Positions 9,136 to 19,637 are shown, counted from the first letter of the stretch. The stretch: DNA of 45,912 nt from Burkholderiaceae bacterium (GCA_022702125.1 JAKOND010000338.1:1-45912), one strand, 5' to 3'. Notes: a model not told the origin generated them from the letters alone. Made by a program: numbers and translations.

Positions 9136-9885
9136 ATGCGCATCCCTCACCTGCTGTCCCACCAACCGCTTCCCCCGCCCGAGTCGGCCTGGGGGGCATC
9201 GGACCCCCTGCCGGGCCTGCTGGCCATCGGCGGGGAACTCGACACCCGACGGTTGGTCGAGGCCTATTCGCACGGCATTTTCCCGTGGTTCGGTCCGGCG
9301 GAGCCCACCCTCTGGTGGAGCCCCGATCCACGCATGGTGCTGCGGCCGGAGGCGCTGCGGCTGCACCGGTCGCTGCGCAAGACGCTCCTGCGCTTCCGCG
9401 AATCGGCGGGCTGCGAGATCCGCATCGACCACGATTTCGCCGCGGTGATGAATGCCTGCTCCAGCACGCCCCGGCCGCGCCAGAGCGGCACCTGGATCGT
9501 GCCGCGCATGCAGAAGGCCTATACCGCCCTCCACCACGTCGGCCATGCCCACAGCGTCGAAACCTGGATCGACGGGGAACTCGCGGGCGGCCTGTACTGC
9601 GTGAACATCGGCCGCAGCGTCTTCGGCGAATCGATGTTCGCCCACCGCACCGACGCCTCGAAGATCGCGCTGGCGGCGCTGGTGGCGTTCTGCCTGCGCA
9701 ACGGCGTGCGGATGATCGACTGCCAGCAGAACACCGCGCACCTGGCGTCCCTCGGCGCCCGGGAAATCCCCCGGAAGGAATTCCTGGACATCGTGGCCGC
9801 CGAGCGCGTCAAGCCGGCGCCCGCGTGGCGTTTCGACCCGGGGATCTGGCAGGAGCTTCCGGGCATGGAAGAATCCGAACGGTGA
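9136..9885 (+). CDS. aat: Leucyl/phenylalanyl-tRNA--protein transferase
   Basis: A 249-residue cytoplasmic enzyme that adds Leu or Phe from charged tRNA to proteins with N-terminal Lys or Arg, making them ClpS-ClpAP substrates. Family marks: [21 protein letters not shown], then [54 protein letters not shown] and the late [18 protein letters not shown]. coli Aat has 234 residues. The bpt start codon overlaps its stop (GTGA at 9882-9885), so the two transferases are translationally coupled. Confidence 0.96.
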   Translation: MRIPHLLSHQPLPPPESAWGASDPLPGLLAIGGELDTRRLVEAYSHGIFPWFGPAEPTLWWSPDPRMVLRPEALRLHRSLRKTLLRFRESAGCEIRIDHDFAAVMNACSSTPRPRQSGTWIVPRMQKAYTALHHVGHAHSVETWIDGELAGGLYCVNIGRSVFGESMFAHRTDASKIALAALVAFCLRNGVRMIDCQQNTAHLASLGAREIPRKEFLDIVAAERVKPAPAWRFDPGIWQELPGMEESER

Positions 9886-10664
9886 CCCAGCTCAAGGACC
9901 TCCCCCTGCGGGCCGTGCAGTTCTATGCGACGGCCCCCTACCCCTGCAGTTACCTGCCCGACCGCCAGGCCCGTTCGCAGGTTGCGACGCCCGGCCACCT
10001 GGTGCACGGCGACGTCTACAGCGGCCTGGTGGCCACCGGCTTCCGGCGCAGCGGCATCTTCACCTACCGGCCCTACTGCGACGGCTGCCGGGCCTGCGTT
10101 CCGCTGCGCGTCGACGTGGCCCGTTTCCGCCCGGACCGCAGCCAGCGCCGCGCCTGGAAACGCCATACGGGGCTCACGACGCGCATCCTGTCGCTGGGCT
10201 TCGACGACGAGCACTACCAGCTGTACCTGCGCTACCAGGCCGGCCGGCACGCCGGCGGCGGCATGGACCACGACAACATCGACCAGTACACCCAGTTCCT
10301 GCTGCAGAGCCGGGTCAATTCGCGCCTGGTGGAATTCCGCGAGGACGGCGACGGCGCCCGGCCCGGGACCTTGCGCATGGTGTCGATCCTGGACCTGGTG
10401 GACGACGGCATCTCGGCCGTCTACACCTTCTACGATCCGGAGCCCCCGGCGGACTACGGCACCTGGGCGGTGCTGTGGCAGATCGAGCAGGCGCGCCAGC
10501 TGCAGCTGCCCTACGTCTACCTGGGCTATTGGATCGCGGAGAGCCGCAAGATGCGCTACAAGACCCGCTTCCAGCCGTGCGAACTGCTGCTGGACGGCCG
10601 CTGGCAGCCCCCGCCGGCTTCTCCGGATGCGGCGGCGGACGCTGCCGCCGATCCGCAGCCATAG
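9882..10664 (+). CDS. bpt: Aspartate/glutamate leucyltransferase (Bpt-type arginyltransferase homologue)
   Basis: A 260-residue member of the ATE1-like family. Bacterial Bpt transfers Leu to proteins with N-terminal Asp or Glu. The N-terminal ATE domain has C22 (YPCSYL) and the cluster CDGCRAC (C66, C69, C72). The C-terminal domain has the [20 protein letters not shown] stretch, then [11 protein letters not shown] and the [13 protein letters not shown] ending. The frame is open far upstream, but GTG 9882, overlapping the aat stop with GGAAGA before it, gives the family N-terminus ([19 protein letters not shown]). The Asp/Ala/Pro-rich C-terminal tail is extra. With aat it forms a two-gene N-degron operon. 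Confidence 0.94.
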   Translation: MTQLKDLPLRAVQFYATAPYPCSYLPDRQARSQVATPGHLVHGDVYSGLVATGFRRSGIFTYRPYCDGCRACVPLRVDVARFRPDRSQRRAWKRHTGLTTRILSLGFDDEHYQLYLRYQAGRHAGGGMDHDNIDQYTQFLLQSRVNSRLVEFREDGDGARPGTLRMVSILDLVDDGISAVYTFYDPEPPADYGTWAVLWQIEQARQLQLPYVYLGYWIAESRKMRYKTRFQPCELLLDGRWQPPPASPDAAADAAADPQP

Positions 10665-10856
10665 CGCGCTGGCAGCCGTTCCGGCGACCATGGGGACCGG
10701 GATCGGGGCTCCAGCATCGGGAGCCATGTAGGCGCCATCCGACAGCATCTGCGCCTATCGAGGACAAATGGTCCGAACCAAGAAGGTTCTGCACGATAAC
10801 AGTGCCCGGCGTCCTACATGGGCGCGGGCGACGGTCCGGATACTGGAAGGCGACCC

Positions 10857-10885
10857 GCGGCTGCGCTGCAACGCAGCGCAGTCGC
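10857..10885. repeat. Strong hairpin in the leader of the aldehyde dehydrogenase operon
   Basis: CTGCGCTGC (10861-10869) and GCAGCGCAG (10873-10881) are perfect complements around a 3-base loop. Four more pairs (one G-U) extend the stem to 10857 and 10885. It ends 25 bases before the start codon at 10911 and has no T-tract. The 246-base spacer 10665-10910 holds no gene; besides this hairpin it contains TGGT-4-ACCA (10768-10779). Confidence 0.5.
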
Positions 10886-10910
10886 CCCACTCCAAGAACA
10901 GGATCGCCCC

Positions 10911-11615
10911 ATGCAACCACCCCGCTGCGACAGTTCGGCACTCTCGTGTCCACCGCTCTCCCGACGCAACGTCCTCAAATCCACCGCCTGCGCCACGGCC
11001 ATCACCGCAGCCGGCACCTTCGCCGACAGCGCATCGGTCGCCGAAGCGGCGCCGGTGGCCGCTTCCGGCCCCGCGGATACCCGTGAAGTCACCCAGCGCG
11101 TCCAGCTGCAGGTCAACGGCAAGCCGGCCGACCTGACGGTCGACCCCCGCACCACGCTGCTCGACGCCCTGCGCGAACACCTCCGCCTGACCGGCACCAA
11201 GAAAGGCTGTGACCACGGCCAGTGCGGCGCATGCACGGTGCTGGTCAATGGCGAGCGCATCAATTCCTGCCTGTCGCTGGCCGTGATGCACGAAGGCGAC
11301 CAGGTCACCACCATCGAAGGCCTGGCGCGCGGCGACCAGCTGCACCCGATGCAGGCGGCCTTCGTCGAGCACGACGGTTTCCAGTGCGGCTACTGCACCT
11401 CGGGCCAGATCTGCTCCGCGGTCGGCATGCTCGACGAAGCCAAGCGCGGCATGCCCAGCCATGTCACCGAGCGGCTCGACGGTTCGTCGACCGCCCTCAC
11501 CGACGCCGAAATCCGCGAGCGCATGAGCGGCAACCTGTGCCGGTGCTCGGCCTACCCCAACATCGTGGCCGCCATCCGGGTGGTGGCGCACGGCGGCAAG
11601 GGAGGCGCGGCATGA
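10911..11615 (+). CDS. paoA: Periplasmic aldehyde dehydrogenase, 2Fe-2S subunit
   Basis: A 234-residue electron-transfer subunit of the xanthine oxidase family. It has a twin-arginine signal (SRRNVLK at 17-23, then a hydrophobic stretch to about residue 50), so the complex should be exported folded. The plant-type 2Fe-2S cluster uses C100, C105, C108 and C120; the second cluster uses C159, C162, C210 and C212 ([12 protein letters not shown]). The start ATG 10911 has AGGA 8 bases upstream, and earlier in-frame starts would bury the Tat signal. The next gene begins in its stop codon (ATGA). The layout and sizes match E. coli PaoABC; the symbol rests on that match. Confidence 0.9.
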   Translation: MQPPRCDSSALSCPPLSRRNVLKSTACATAITAAGTFADSASVAEAAPVAASGPADTREVTQRVQLQVNGKPADLTVDPRTTLLDALREHLRLTGTKKGCDHGQCGACTVLVNGERINSCLSLAVMHEGDQVTTIEGLARGDQLHPMQAAFVEHDGFQCGYCTSGQICSAVGMLDEAKRGMPSHVTERLDGSSTALTDAEIRERMSGNLCRCSAYPNIVAAIRVVAHGGKGGAA

Positions 11616-12574
11616 AGCAGTTCACCTACGAACGCGCCGATTCGGTGGATGGCGCCGTCCGGGCGCTTTCCACGCGCCCCGATGCCAAGTTCATCGCTGG
11701 CGGCACCAACCTGCTCGACCTGATGAAGCTGCAGATCGAGACGCCCACCCACCTGGTGGACGTCAGCCGCCTGCCGCTGGCCGCCATCGAGCCCACGGCC
11801 GACGGCGGACTGCGCATCGGCGCCATGGTGCGCAACGCGGCCCTGGCGGCCGACATGCGGGTCCGCAAGCAGTACCCGGTACTGAGCCAGGCCCTGCTGT
11901 CCGGCGCATCGGGCCAGCTGCGCAATCGCGCGACCACCGGCGGCAACCTGCTGCAGCGCACCCGTTGCCCGTACTTCTACGACACCGCCATGCCCTGCAA
12001 CAAGCGCCAGCCGGGCACTGGCTGCGCGGCGCGCGGCGGCGTCAACCGCATGCACGCGGTGCTGGGCGCGAGCGAGGCCTGCATCGCGGTGCACCCGTCC
12101 GACATGGCGGTCGCCATGCGGGTGCTGGATGCGCGGGTCGAGACCGAAGGCGGCCCGGGCGGCCGCCGGGTGATCCCGATCGCCGACTTCCACCGGCTGC
12201 CGGGCGACCGGCCGGAGCGCGACACGGTGCTGGAACCCGGCGAATTCATCACCGCCGTGGCCCTGCCCCCGCCCCCGCCGGGCCGCCAGCTCTACCGCAA
12301 GGTCCGGGACCGCGCCTCGTACGCCTTCGCCATCGTGTCGGTCGCGGCCATCGTGGACCGGGCGGGCAACAGCGGCCGCATGGCGGTCGGCGGCGTCGCG
12401 CACAAGCCGTGGCGCACGCCGGAGGTGGATGCCGCCATCGCCGCCGGCGACTGGGCGCGCACCGCCGACACGCTGCTGGCCGATGCCCGCGGCCAGGGCT
12501 ACAACGATTTCAAGATTCCGCTGCTGCGGCGCACCGTCCCCTCGGTGCTGGCCGAAGCCGCCGCCAGCGCCTGA
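11612..12574 (+). CDS. paoB: Aldehyde dehydrogenase FAD-binding subunit with 4Fe-4S insert
   Basis: A 320-residue FAD subunit of the PaoABC-type heterotrimer. FAD-binding signatures [13 protein letters not shown] (about 27-39) and [17 protein letters not shown] (109-124) are present. Cysteines 119, 129, 138 and 157 lie in the extra loop that in PaoB carries a 4Fe-4S cluster, which separates this from ordinary xanthine dehydrogenase FAD subunits. There is no signal peptide, so it should be carried out through the Tat system with PaoA. The start overlaps the paoA stop by 4 bases. Length equals E. coli PaoB (318). Confidence 0.9.
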   Translation: MKQFTYERADSVDGAVRALSTRPDAKFIAGGTNLLDLMKLQIETPTHLVDVSRLPLAAIEPTADGGLRIGAMVRNAALAADMRVRKQYPVLSQALLSGASGQLRNRATTGGNLLQRTRCPYFYDTAMPCNKRQPGTGCAARGGVNRMHAVLGASEACIAVHPSDMAVAMRVLDARVETEGGPGGRRVIPIADFHRLPGDRPERDTVLEPGEFITAVALPPPPPGRQLYRKVRDRASYAFAIVSVAAIVDRAGNSGRMAVGGVAHKPWRTPEVDAAIAAGDWARTADTLLADARGQGYNDFKIPLLRRTVPSVLAEAAASA

Positions 12575-12583
12575 GGAGCATCC

Positions 12584-14779
12584 ATGGAAGTCAGCAAACC
12601 CATCGGGCATACCGCCCTCGACGAACGCACCAGCACCCATGTGGGCAAGCCCATCGACCGGATCGACGGCCGGCTGAAGGTCACCGGCGGCGCCACCTAC
12701 GCGGCCGAATTCCGCGAAGCCGGCATGGCCTGGGGCGTCATGGCGTGCTCCACCATCGGCAAGGGCCGCATCGTCTCCATCGACACCGCGGCCGTGGAAC
12801 GCATGCCGGGCGTGGCGCTGGTGCTCACGCACAAGAACGCACCGCCGCAAGCCAAGGGCGACGACCTCGCGCCGCAGCTCACCGGGCCCGAGATCGCCCA
12901 CTGGGGCCAGCCCGTGGCGCTGGTCGTCGCGGAAACCTTCGAGCAGGCGCGCGCCGGCGCCAAGGCGCTGCAGGTGCGCTACCAGGCGAGCGAAGGCCGC
13001 TACGACACCGACCGGGTGCGCGCCACCGCCCGCAAGCCGCCGGAGTCGCAGCAGCCGGTCGACACCGCCGTCGGCCAGTTCGCCAAGGGCTACGCCGATT
13101 CGCCGGTGAAGCTCGACGTGACCTACACCACCCCGGACCAGTCGCACGCCGCGATGGAGCCGCACGCGGCCCTGGCCCAGTGGAAAGGCGACCAGCTCAC
13201 GGTGCACATCGCGCACCAGATGCTGGAGCGCGGCGCGAAGTCGCTGGCGGGCACGCTCAAGATGCCGACCGACAAGGTGCGGCTGATCAGCCCGTTCATC
13301 GGCGGCGGCTTCGGCGGCAAGCTGCAGATCTGCCCCGAGACGGTGCTGGCGGCCATCGCCGCCAAGAAGCTCGGCCGCCCGGTGCGGGTGGTCCTGGCGC
13401 GCCAGCAGATCTTCCACGCGACCAACCGCCGTTCCGAGACCATCCAGCGCATCCGCCTCGGCGCCAAGCCGGACGGCACGCTGCTGGCGATCGGCCACGA
13501 CAGCTGGTCGGACAACGGCGAAGGCTTCGATTTCTTCGAGCCGTCCGCCCTGTCCACCCGGGTGCTGTACGCCGCGCCGGACCGGATCACCACCCACCGG
13601 CTGGCCACGCTCGACAAGCCCGAGGCGGCCTCGATGCGCGCCCCGGGCGAGGCGGTCGGCATGCTGTCGCTCGAAAACGCGATGGACGAACTGGCGCACC
13701 AGCTCAATATCGATCCGATCGAGCTGCGGCTGCGCAACGAGCCGAAGGAAGATCCGGAGAAGCATGTTCCCTTCTCCAGCCGCCAGTACGTCGAATGCCT
13801 GCAGGAAGGCGCCAAGCGCTTCGGCTGGGACAAGCGCAACCCCAAGCCGGCGCAAGTGCGCGACGGCGACTGGTGGGTGGGCATCGGCGTGGCGGGCGCG
13901 GCGCGCGGCAACATGCTGATGCCGTCCAAGGCACGGGTGCAGCTGCATCCGGGCGGCCAGGTGGTGGTGCAGACCGGCATGACCGACATCGGTACCGGCA
14001 CTTACACCATCCTCGCGCAGATCGCCGCCGACATGCTCGGCGTGCCGCTGCCGAAGGTGCGCGTGGAGCTGGGCGACACGAAGTTCCCGGCCAGCGCCGG
14101 ATCGGGCGGCTCGTGGGGCGCGGCCAGCGCCGGAAGCTCGGTCTACGAGGCCTGCGTGCAGGTGCGCGACCAGCTTGCCAAGAAGGCCGGATTGAACCCG
14201 ACCAAAGCCATCGCCGCCGCGGGCCGGATCTCCGACGGGACGACCAGCGCGGCCCTGGACGATGTCCTGGGCGGCGGCACGGTCGAGGCGGTCGGCGAGA
14301 TCAAGCCGGGCGACAACAAGAAGACGCACTCGCAGTTCTCCTACGGCGCGCATTTCGCCGAGGTGGGCGTGAATGCGGTGACCGGCGAGATCCGGGTGCG
14401 GCGCATGCTGGGCGTGTACGCGGCGGGCCGCATCCTCAACGAGAAGACGGCCCGCTCGCAGTGCATCGGCGGCATGGTGTTCGGCATCGGCACCGCGCTG
14501 CACGAGGAGCTGCAGGTGGACACGCGCCACGGCCAGTTCGTCAACCACGACCTGGCCGAGTACCACGTGCCCTCGCATGCCGACATCCCCAACCTGGAGG
14601 TGGTGTTCATGCCCGAGCGCGACGAGTGGGCCAACCCGCTCAAGGCCAAGGGCATCGGCGAGCTGGGCATCTGCGGCGTGGGCGCGGCGGTGACCAACGC
14701 GGTCTACAACGCCTGCGGCGTGCGGCTGCGCGAGTACCCGCTGACGGTCGACAAGATGGTGACCGCGATGGCCGCCTGA
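12584..14779 (+). CDS. paoC: Aldehyde dehydrogenase molybdenum-binding subunit
   Basis: The 731-residue catalytic subunit, which oxidises aldehydes to acids at a molybdenum cofactor. It shows the glycine-rich molybdopterin loop GGGFGGK near residue 240, a second cofactor segment [14 protein letters not shown] near 507, and the C-terminal [10 protein letters not shown] with Glu 693, the expected catalytic base. Length matches E. coli PaoC (732). The start lies 9 bases after paoB, with GAGGAGCATCC as a good binding site. A PaoD/XdhC-type cofactor chaperone, usual at this place, is absent; a terminator hairpin follows instead. Substrate range cannot be read from the sequence. Confidence 0.92.
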   Translation: MEVSKPIGHTALDERTSTHVGKPIDRIDGRLKVTGGATYAAEFREAGMAWGVMACSTIGKGRIVSIDTAAVERMPGVALVLTHKNAPPQAKGDDLAPQLTGPEIAHWGQPVALVVAETFEQARAGAKALQVRYQASEGRYDTDRVRATARKPPESQQPVDTAVGQFAKGYADSPVKLDVTYTTPDQSHAAMEPHAALAQWKGDQLTVHIAHQMLERGAKSLAGTLKMPTDKVRLISPFIGGGFGGKLQICPETVLAAIAAKKLGRPVRVVLARQQIFHATNRRSETIQRIRLGAKPDGTLLAIGHDSWSDNGEGFDFFEPSALSTRVLYAAPDRITTHRLATLDKPEAASMRAPGEAVGMLSLENAMDELAHQLNIDPIELRLRNEPKEDPEKHVPFSSRQYVECLQEGAKRFGWDKRNPKPAQVRDGDWWVGIGVAGAARGNMLMPSKARVQLHPGGQVVVQTGMTDIGTGTYTILAQIAADMLGVPLPKVRVELGDTKFPASAGSGGSWGAASAGSSVYEACVQVRDQLAKKAGLNPTKAIAAAGRISDGTTSAALDDVLGGGTVEAVGEIKPGDNKKTHSQFSYGAHFAEVGVNAVTGEIRVRRMLGVYAAGRILNEKTARSQCIGGMVFGIGTALHEELQVDTRHGQFVNHDLAEYHVPSHADIPNLEVVFMPERDEWANPLKAKGIGELGICGVGAAVTNAVYNACGVRLREYPLTVDKMVTAMAA

Positions 14780-14815
14780 CCCCGGGCGCATGGCCGCCGC
14801 GGCGGCGATCCGGCT

Positions 14816-14853
14816 CGGCCGGCGGATGGCACCCTGCCATCCGCCGGCCGTTT
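14816..14853 (+). terminator. Long terminator hairpin after paoC
   Basis: A perfect 16-bp stem, 14816-14831 with 14835-14850, closes on a CCC loop and is followed by TTT. It stands 37 bases after the paoC stop and before the next gene, so it probably ends the paoABC transcript. Confidence 0.7.
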
Positions 14854-14921
14854 CGCATGGCGCCTCCGCCGACGGTCCGCTGGCTACACTGGCGCATCTC
14901 CACTGCCCGAAGAGAACGCCG

Positions 14922-16445
14922 ATGGCCGCCGATCCGACCGCTCCCCTGCCGATCGCCCGCAACGCCGGGGCCGTCTTCGAGATGCTGCCGGCCCTGGCCA
15001 ACCGCCACGGGCTGATCACCGGCGCCACCGGCACCGGCAAGACGGTGACGCTGCAGGCGCTGGCCGAGCGCTTCTCGGGCATCGGGGTTCCGGTGTTCCT
15101 GGCCGACGTCAAGGGCGATCTCTCGGGCATCGCCGAACCGGGCCGCATCGGGGACAAGCTGCGCGGCGTGCTCGCGTCCCGCGGCATCGAGCCGCCCGCG
15201 CCGGCCGCCTGCCCGGTCACCTTCTGGGACGTCTTCGGCGAGAAGGGCCATCCGGTCCGCGCCACCGTCTCCGACCTGGGCCCGCTGCTGCTGGGCCGCA
15301 TGCTCGACCTGAACGACACCCAGGCCGGCGTGCTCAACCTGGTGTTCCGCATCGCCGACGACCAGGGCCTGCTGCTGCTCGACCTGAAGGACCTGCGGGC
15401 GATGCTGCAGCACGTGGCCGACCATGCGGCCGACTACAAGACCGGCTACGGCAACGTCAGCGCCGCCAGCGTCGGCGCCATCCAGCGCGGGCTGCTGCAG
15501 ATCGAGAGCCAGGGCGGCGACCGTTTCTTCGGCGAGCCGATGCTCGACATCGCCGACCTGCTGCAGACGGTGGACGGCCGCGGCGTGGTCAACCTGCTGG
15601 CGGCCGACCGGCTGATGCAGTCGCCGCGCCTCTACGCCACCTTCCTGCTGTGGCTGCTGTCCGAGCTGTTCGAGCACCTGCCCGAGATCGGCGACCCGGA
15701 CAAGCCCGTGCTGGTGTTCTTCTTCGACGAGGCCCACCTGCTGTTCGAGGGGGCGCCCAAGGTGCTGGTCGAGCGCATCGAGCTGGTGGTGCGGCTGGTG
15801 CGCTCCAAGGGCGTGGGCGTGTACTTCGCGACGCAGAACCCGCTCGACATCCCCGACAGCGTGCTCGCCCAGCTGGGCAACCGGGTGCAGCACGCCCTGC
15901 GCGCCTTCACCCCGCGCGACCAGAAGGCGGTGCGCGCCACCGCCCAGACCATGCGCCAGCGCCCCGGCCTGGACATCGAGGCCGCGATCACCGAACTGGC
16001 GGTCGGCGAGGCGCTGGTCAGCCTGCTCGACGCGCAGGGCCGGCCCGGCGTCACCGACCGCGCCTTCGTGCTGCCGCCGGCGAGCCTGCTCGGCCCGGTG
16101 ACGCCCGAGCGGCGCGACGCGCTGATGCGGCGGTCGCTGGTCGCCGGCACCTACGAGAAGACGGTGGACCGCGAATCGGCCTACGAGGTGCTGCGCGACC
16201 GGGGCGCCGCCTCGGGCTCGCCCGCGCCCGGCGCCGCCGGCGCGGCGGCCGCGTCGAAGGACGGCGGCCTGCTCGGCGGCCTCAACGACGTGCTGTTCGG
16301 CACCACCGGCCCGCGAGGCGGCAGGCACGAGGGGCTGGCCCAGTCGATGGCGAAATCGGCGGTGCGCACCATGGGCACCACCGTGGGCCGCGAGATCGTC
16401 CGGGGCGTGCTCGGCAGCCTGTTCGGTGGCGGCCGCAGGCGCTGA
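14922..16445 (+). CDS. HerA-like P-loop ATPase, YjgR/DUF853 family
   Basis: A 507-residue cytoplasmic ATPase. Walker A is GATGTGKT near residue 35 and Walker [14 protein letters not shown] near 263; a [14 protein letters not shown] segment and [14 protein letters not shown] (sensor region) also fit the YjgR (500 residues in E. coli) branch of the HerA/VirD4-like superfamily. The C-terminal 60 residues are Ala/Gly-rich and end in GGGRRR. The cellular role of YjgR is not established. The start ATG 14922 has AGAGAAC upstream and matches the family N-terminus; the frame is open earlier, but into the paoC terminator. It stands alone, with no HerA-partner nuclease next to it. Confidence 0.88.
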   Translation: MAADPTAPLPIARNAGAVFEMLPALANRHGLITGATGTGKTVTLQALAERFSGIGVPVFLADVKGDLSGIAEPGRIGDKLRGVLASRGIEPPAPAACPVTFWDVFGEKGHPVRATVSDLGPLLLGRMLDLNDTQAGVLNLVFRIADDQGLLLLDLKDLRAMLQHVADHAADYKTGYGNVSAASVGAIQRGLLQIESQGGDRFFGEPMLDIADLLQTVDGRGVVNLLAADRLMQSPRLYATFLLWLLSELFEHLPEIGDPDKPVLVFFFDEAHLLFEGAPKVLVERIELVVRLVRSKGVGVYFATQNPLDIPDSVLAQLGNRVQHALRAFTPRDQKAVRATAQTMRQRPGLDIEAAITELAVGEALVSLLDAQGRPGVTDRAFVLPPASLLGPVTPERRDALMRRSLVAGTYEKTVDRESAYEVLRDRGAASGSPAPGAAGAAAASKDGGLLGGLNDVLFGTTGPRGGRHEGLAQSMAKSAVRTMGTTVGREIVRGVLGSLFGGGRRR

Positions 16446-16522
16446 ACCGGCCCGCCCCCGGGACCGGCGCCGCCGCGGGAGGGCGTGCTATCCTGCGCCG
16501 CCTTTTTCGGCGGCCGATTTCC

Positions 16523-16534
16523 GACCATTTGGTC
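16523..16534. promoter_or_regulatory. Palindrome upstream of upp, possible operator
   Basis: GACCA (16523-16527) and TGGTC (16530-16534) form a perfect inverted repeat with a TT centre. It lies 139 bases before upp, in a 227-base spacer (16446-16672) without a gene. The element AAATGGTCCG at 10763-10772, before the paoABC operon, is similar to one side. Whether a regulator binds is unknown. Confidence 0.3.
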
Positions 16535-16672
16535 CGGATCGGGCACGGGGCTTGCTGCGCACTGCGCACGGCGTCCACCGAGGAGGCCCGCGCCCGGCCC
16601 GCGATCCCGATCCCCTTTTCCGTCCCTTCCCGCGCCCGCTTCCCCGGACGCTTTCCCTCAGGACCGTCTCCC

Positions 16673-17320
16673 ATGCCCCAATCCCCGCGCTTCCCCAACC
16701 TCCACGTCATCGACCACCCGCTGGTCCAGCACAAGCTCACCCTGATGCGCCGCAAGGAGACCAGCACCAACGGTTTCCGCCGCCTGGTCGGCGAGGTCAG
16801 TACCCTGATGGCCTACGAGGTCACCCGTGACATGGCGCTGCAGGACGTCGAGATCGAGACGCCGATGGAGACCATGATGGCGCCGATGATCGACGGCAAG
16901 AAGCTGGTGCTGGTGTCCATCCTGCGCGCCGGCACCGGCATCCTGGACGGCATGATGGCGGTGGTGCCGGGCGCGCGCGTCGGCCACATCGGCATGTACC
17001 GCGACCCCGAGACGCTCAAGCCGGTCGAGTACTACTTCAAGATGCCCGCCGAGACCGAGGCCCGCGACCTGATCGTGGTCGACCCGATGCTGGCCACCGG
17101 CAACTCGGCCATCCTGGCGATCGAGCGGCTCAAGAAGCTCAACCCCAAGTCCATCAAGTTCGTCTGCCTGCTGACCTGCCCCGAGGGCGTGGCGGCGATG
17201 CAGGCGGCGCATCCGGACGTGCCGGTCTACACCGCCGCGATCGACCGCCAGCTCGACGACCACGGCTACATCCTGCCGGGCCTGGGCGACGCGGGCGACC
17301 GCATCTTCGGCACCAAATGA
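16673..17320 (+). CDS. upp: Uracil phosphoribosyltransferase
   Basis: A 215-residue salvage enzyme turning uracil and PRPP into UMP. It shows [20 protein letters not shown] near residue 18, the [12 protein letters not shown] segment, the PRPP loop [12 protein letters not shown] near 137, and the C-terminal [13 protein letters not shown], all typical of Upp. E. coli Upp has 208 residues. The start ATG 16673 has AGGA 9 bases upstream; the frame is open far upstream only because of high GC. The deaminase gene begins 89 bases further on, so cytosine, uracil and UMP are linked by one operon. Confidence 0.96.
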   Translation: MPQSPRFPNLHVIDHPLVQHKLTLMRRKETSTNGFRRLVGEVSTLMAYEVTRDMALQDVEIETPMETMMAPMIDGKKLVLVSILRAGTGILDGMMAVVPGARVGHIGMYRDPETLKPVEYYFKMPAETEARDLIVVDPMLATGNSAILAIERLKKLNPKSIKFVCLLTCPEGVAAMQAAHPDVPVYTAAIDRQLDDHGYILPGLGDAGDRIFGTK

Positions 17321-17409
17321 GCCCGGAGCCCGGGCATCACCTTGGCCGGCAGCTACCGATTCGATAGCGCACGGCCGTCCGATCCACCCGTCCGACCCCG
17401 GAGTCCGCC

Positions 17410-18696
17410 ATGCCCCAGCCCGACCTGATCCTGCGCAACGCCCGCCTGCCCGACGGCCGGGAGGGCTGCGACATCGCCGTCGCCGACGGCCGCATCCAGG
17501 CCGTCGCGCCCGCCCTGCCCGCCACCGCGCCGCAGGAGGTGGACTGCGCCGGCCAGCTGGTCAGCCCGCCCTTCGTCGATGCGCACTTCCACCTCGACGC
17601 CACGCTGAGCTACGGCATCCCGCGCATCAACGCCAGCGGCACGCTGCTGGAGGGCATCGCGCTCTGGGGCGAACTCAAGCCCCGGCTCACCCACGAGGCC
17701 CTGGTTGAGCGGGCCCTGGCCTACTGCGACTGGGCGGTCGGCCGCGGCCTGCTGGCCATCCGCAGCCACGTGGACACCAGCGATCCCCGCCTGGTCACCG
17801 TCGAGGCGATGCTCGACGTGCAGCGGCGCGTGGCGCCCTACCTGGACCTGCAGCTGGTCGCCTTCCCGCAGGACGGCGTGCTGCGCAGCCCCGGCGGCCT
17901 GGACAACCTGATCCGCGCGCTGGACCTGGGCGTGCAGGTGGTCGGCGGCATCCCGCACTTCGAGCGCACCATGGCCGAGGGCGCCGAGAGCGTGCGCATC
18001 CTCTGCGAGCTGGCCGCCGAGCGCGGCCTGCCGGTGGACATGCACTGCGACGAGACCGACGACCCGCTGTCGCGCCACATCGAGACCCTGGCCTGCGAGA
18101 CGCAGCGCCTGGGCCTGCAGGGCCGGGTGACCGGGTCGCACCTGACCTCGATGCACTCGATGGACAACTACTACGTCTCGAAGCTGCTGCCCCTGATGGC
18201 CGAGGCGCAGGTATACGCCATCGCCAACCCGCTCATCAACATCACCCTGCAGGGCCGCCACGACACCTATCCCAAGCGCCGCGGCATGACCCGGGTGCCC
18301 GAGATGCTGGCCCATGGCATCCCGGTCGCCTTCGGCCAGGACTGCTGCATGGACCCGTGGTACAGCCTGGGCTCGGGCGACATGCTCGACGTGGCGCACA
18401 TGGCGCTGCACGTGGCGCAGATGACCGGCCCGGCCGCGATGCGCCAGTGCTTCGAGGCGGTCACGACCGCGCCGGCGCGCATCCTGGGCCTGGACGGCTA
18501 CGGCCTGGAGGTCGGCTGCCACGCCGACCTGGTGCTGCTGCAGGCGCGCGACCCCATCGAGGCCCTGCGCCTGCGCGCCACCCGGCTCAAGGTCTGGCGA
18601 CGCGGCCGCCTGGTGGCCGAGACCCCGCCCGCGGCCGCGTCGCTGCGCCTGCCGGGCCGACCGGCGGCGACCGGCTTCGCGCTGTCGCGCGGCTGA
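17410..18696 (+). CDS. codA: Cytosine deaminase-type amidohydrolase
   Basis: A 428-residue metal-dependent hydrolase, the same length as E. coli CodA (427). Metal ligands are visible in DAHFHLD (H59, H61), HCDETDD (near 214), GSHLTSMHS (near 245) and FGQDCCMDPWYSLG (near 313). CodA converts cytosine to uracil and also deaminates isoguanine; close relatives act on other azines, so the substrate is inferred mainly from the upp neighbour. No CodB permease is present nearby. It converges with the LysR gene at 18721, with a 24-base gap. Confidence 0.85.
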   Translation: MPQPDLILRNARLPDGREGCDIAVADGRIQAVAPALPATAPQEVDCAGQLVSPPFVDAHFHLDATLSYGIPRINASGTLLEGIALWGELKPRLTHEALVERALAYCDWAVGRGLLAIRSHVDTSDPRLVTVEAMLDVQRRVAPYLDLQLVAFPQDGVLRSPGGLDNLIRALDLGVQVVGGIPHFERTMAEGAESVRILCELAAERGLPVDMHCDETDDPLSRHIETLACETQRLGLQGRVTGSHLTSMHSMDNYYVSKLLPLMAEAQVYAIANPLINITLQGRHDTYPKRRGMTRVPEMLAHGIPVAFGQDCCMDPWYSLGSGDMLDVAHMALHVAQMTGPAAMRQCFEAVTTAPARILGLDGYGLEVGCHADLVLLQARDPIEALRLRATRLKVWRRGRLVAETPPAAASLRLPGRPAATGFALSRG

Positions 18697-18720
18697 GCGC
18701 GGCGCACCGGCAGGGTCCGA

Positions 18721-19620
18721 TCATCCGACCGCGTACGTCCGCAGCAGCCGCTCCCGCAAGGCCCCGGCCGCCGGGCTGAGCATCCGGGCGCGGCGCTGCA
18801 GCAGGCCCAGGGTGCGCCATTGGTCGGGTTCGGTCAGCGGGATTCCGCAGACCTGCGGATGCGCGGGCGAAATCGCCAGCTGCGGCAGGGCGGCCAGCCC
18901 CAATCCCGCCTCCACCAGCGCCAGCACGCCCGCCACGTGGTTGCATTCGTACCAGGCCACGGGGGGCTGCGGCAGTTCCGCCATGGCCTGGTCCAGCAGC
19001 AGGCGGTTGCTGCTGCGGCTGGAGACCGATACCAGCCGCTGCCCGGCCAGTTCCGCCCAGCGCACGTCTGCGCGCCCTGCCCAGGCATGATCGCGCGGCA
19101 TGGCGAGCACGTAGCGTTCGCGCATCAGGGCCTGGAACTGCAGGTCCGGCTCCTGACTGCCGGTGAAGCTCAGGCCGAAATCGGCCTCGCCGCGGGCCAC
19201 GGCCTCCAGCACCTGGCTGGCGTTCTCGTCGATCACGTGCACCTGCACCTCGGGCAGCGCCCGGGAGAATTCCACCAGCACGCGCGGCAGCAGGTGGTGC
19301 GCCACCGACGGCACGCAGGCGACGGTCACGCGGCCCCGGCGCAGCTCCACCCGGTCGCCCAGGCGCTGGACCGCGTCGTCCAGCCCGGCCAGCGCCGTGC
19401 GCGCCTCCTGCAGGAACTCCCGGCCCACCGCCGTCAGCTCCACATGCCGGGTGGTGCGCTCCAGCAGCCGGGCGCCGAGCGCCGTCTCCAGCCGCTCCAC
19501 CCGCCGGCTCAGTGCGGGAGGCGACAGGCACAGGGTTTCCGCGGCCACGCGGAAGCTGGCCTTGTCCGCCGTGACCACGAAAGCCTGCAATTCCCGGAAA
19601 TCGAATTTGATGCACTGCAT
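18721..19620 (-). CDS. LysR-type regulator divergent from a Bug protein gene
   Basis: A 299-residue transcription factor. The N-terminal winged helix (about 8-65) reads FRELQAFVVTADKASFRVAA, with LSPPALSRRVERLETALG as recognition helix. The effector domain follows from RGRVTVACVPSVAHHLLP. It is transcribed away from the solute-binding protein gene at 19727, the usual pairing in Burkholderiales, and probably controls it. The palindrome at 19638-19647 is a plausible binding site. The effector is unknown. The start ATG at 19620 could also be moved a few codons downstream. Confidence 0.88.
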   Translation of the reverse strand: MQCIKFDFRELQAFVVTADKASFRVAAETLCLSPPALSRRVERLETALGARLLERTTRHVELTAVGREFLQEARTALAGLDDAVQRLGDRVELRRGRVTVACVPSVAHHLLPRVLVEFSRALPEVQVHVIDENASQVLEAVARGEADFGLSFTGSQEPDLQFQALMRERYVLAMPRDHAWAGRADVRWAELAGQRLVSVSSRSSNRLLLDQAMAELPQPPVAWYECNHVAGVLALVEAGLGLAALPQLAISPAHPQVCGIPLTEPDQWRTLGLLQRRARMLSPAAGALRERLLRTYAVG

Positions 19621-19637
19621 GCAATAGTCTCTTTGTG

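Noticed and set aside
8346-9143. Long minus-strand open frame (265 codons) covering the thrS leader and the antisense of the SWIB gene
   Set aside because: It is open because of high GC, lies antisense to a convincing SWIB gene and contains no recognisable domain. Only its last 16 codons, starting at ATG 8396, make sense as a leader peptide.
10768-11136. Plus-strand frame of 122 codons ahead of and overlapping paoA
   Set aside because: Low-complexity Pro/Ser/Arg product out of frame with paoA, which has a clear Tat signal and cysteine clusters.
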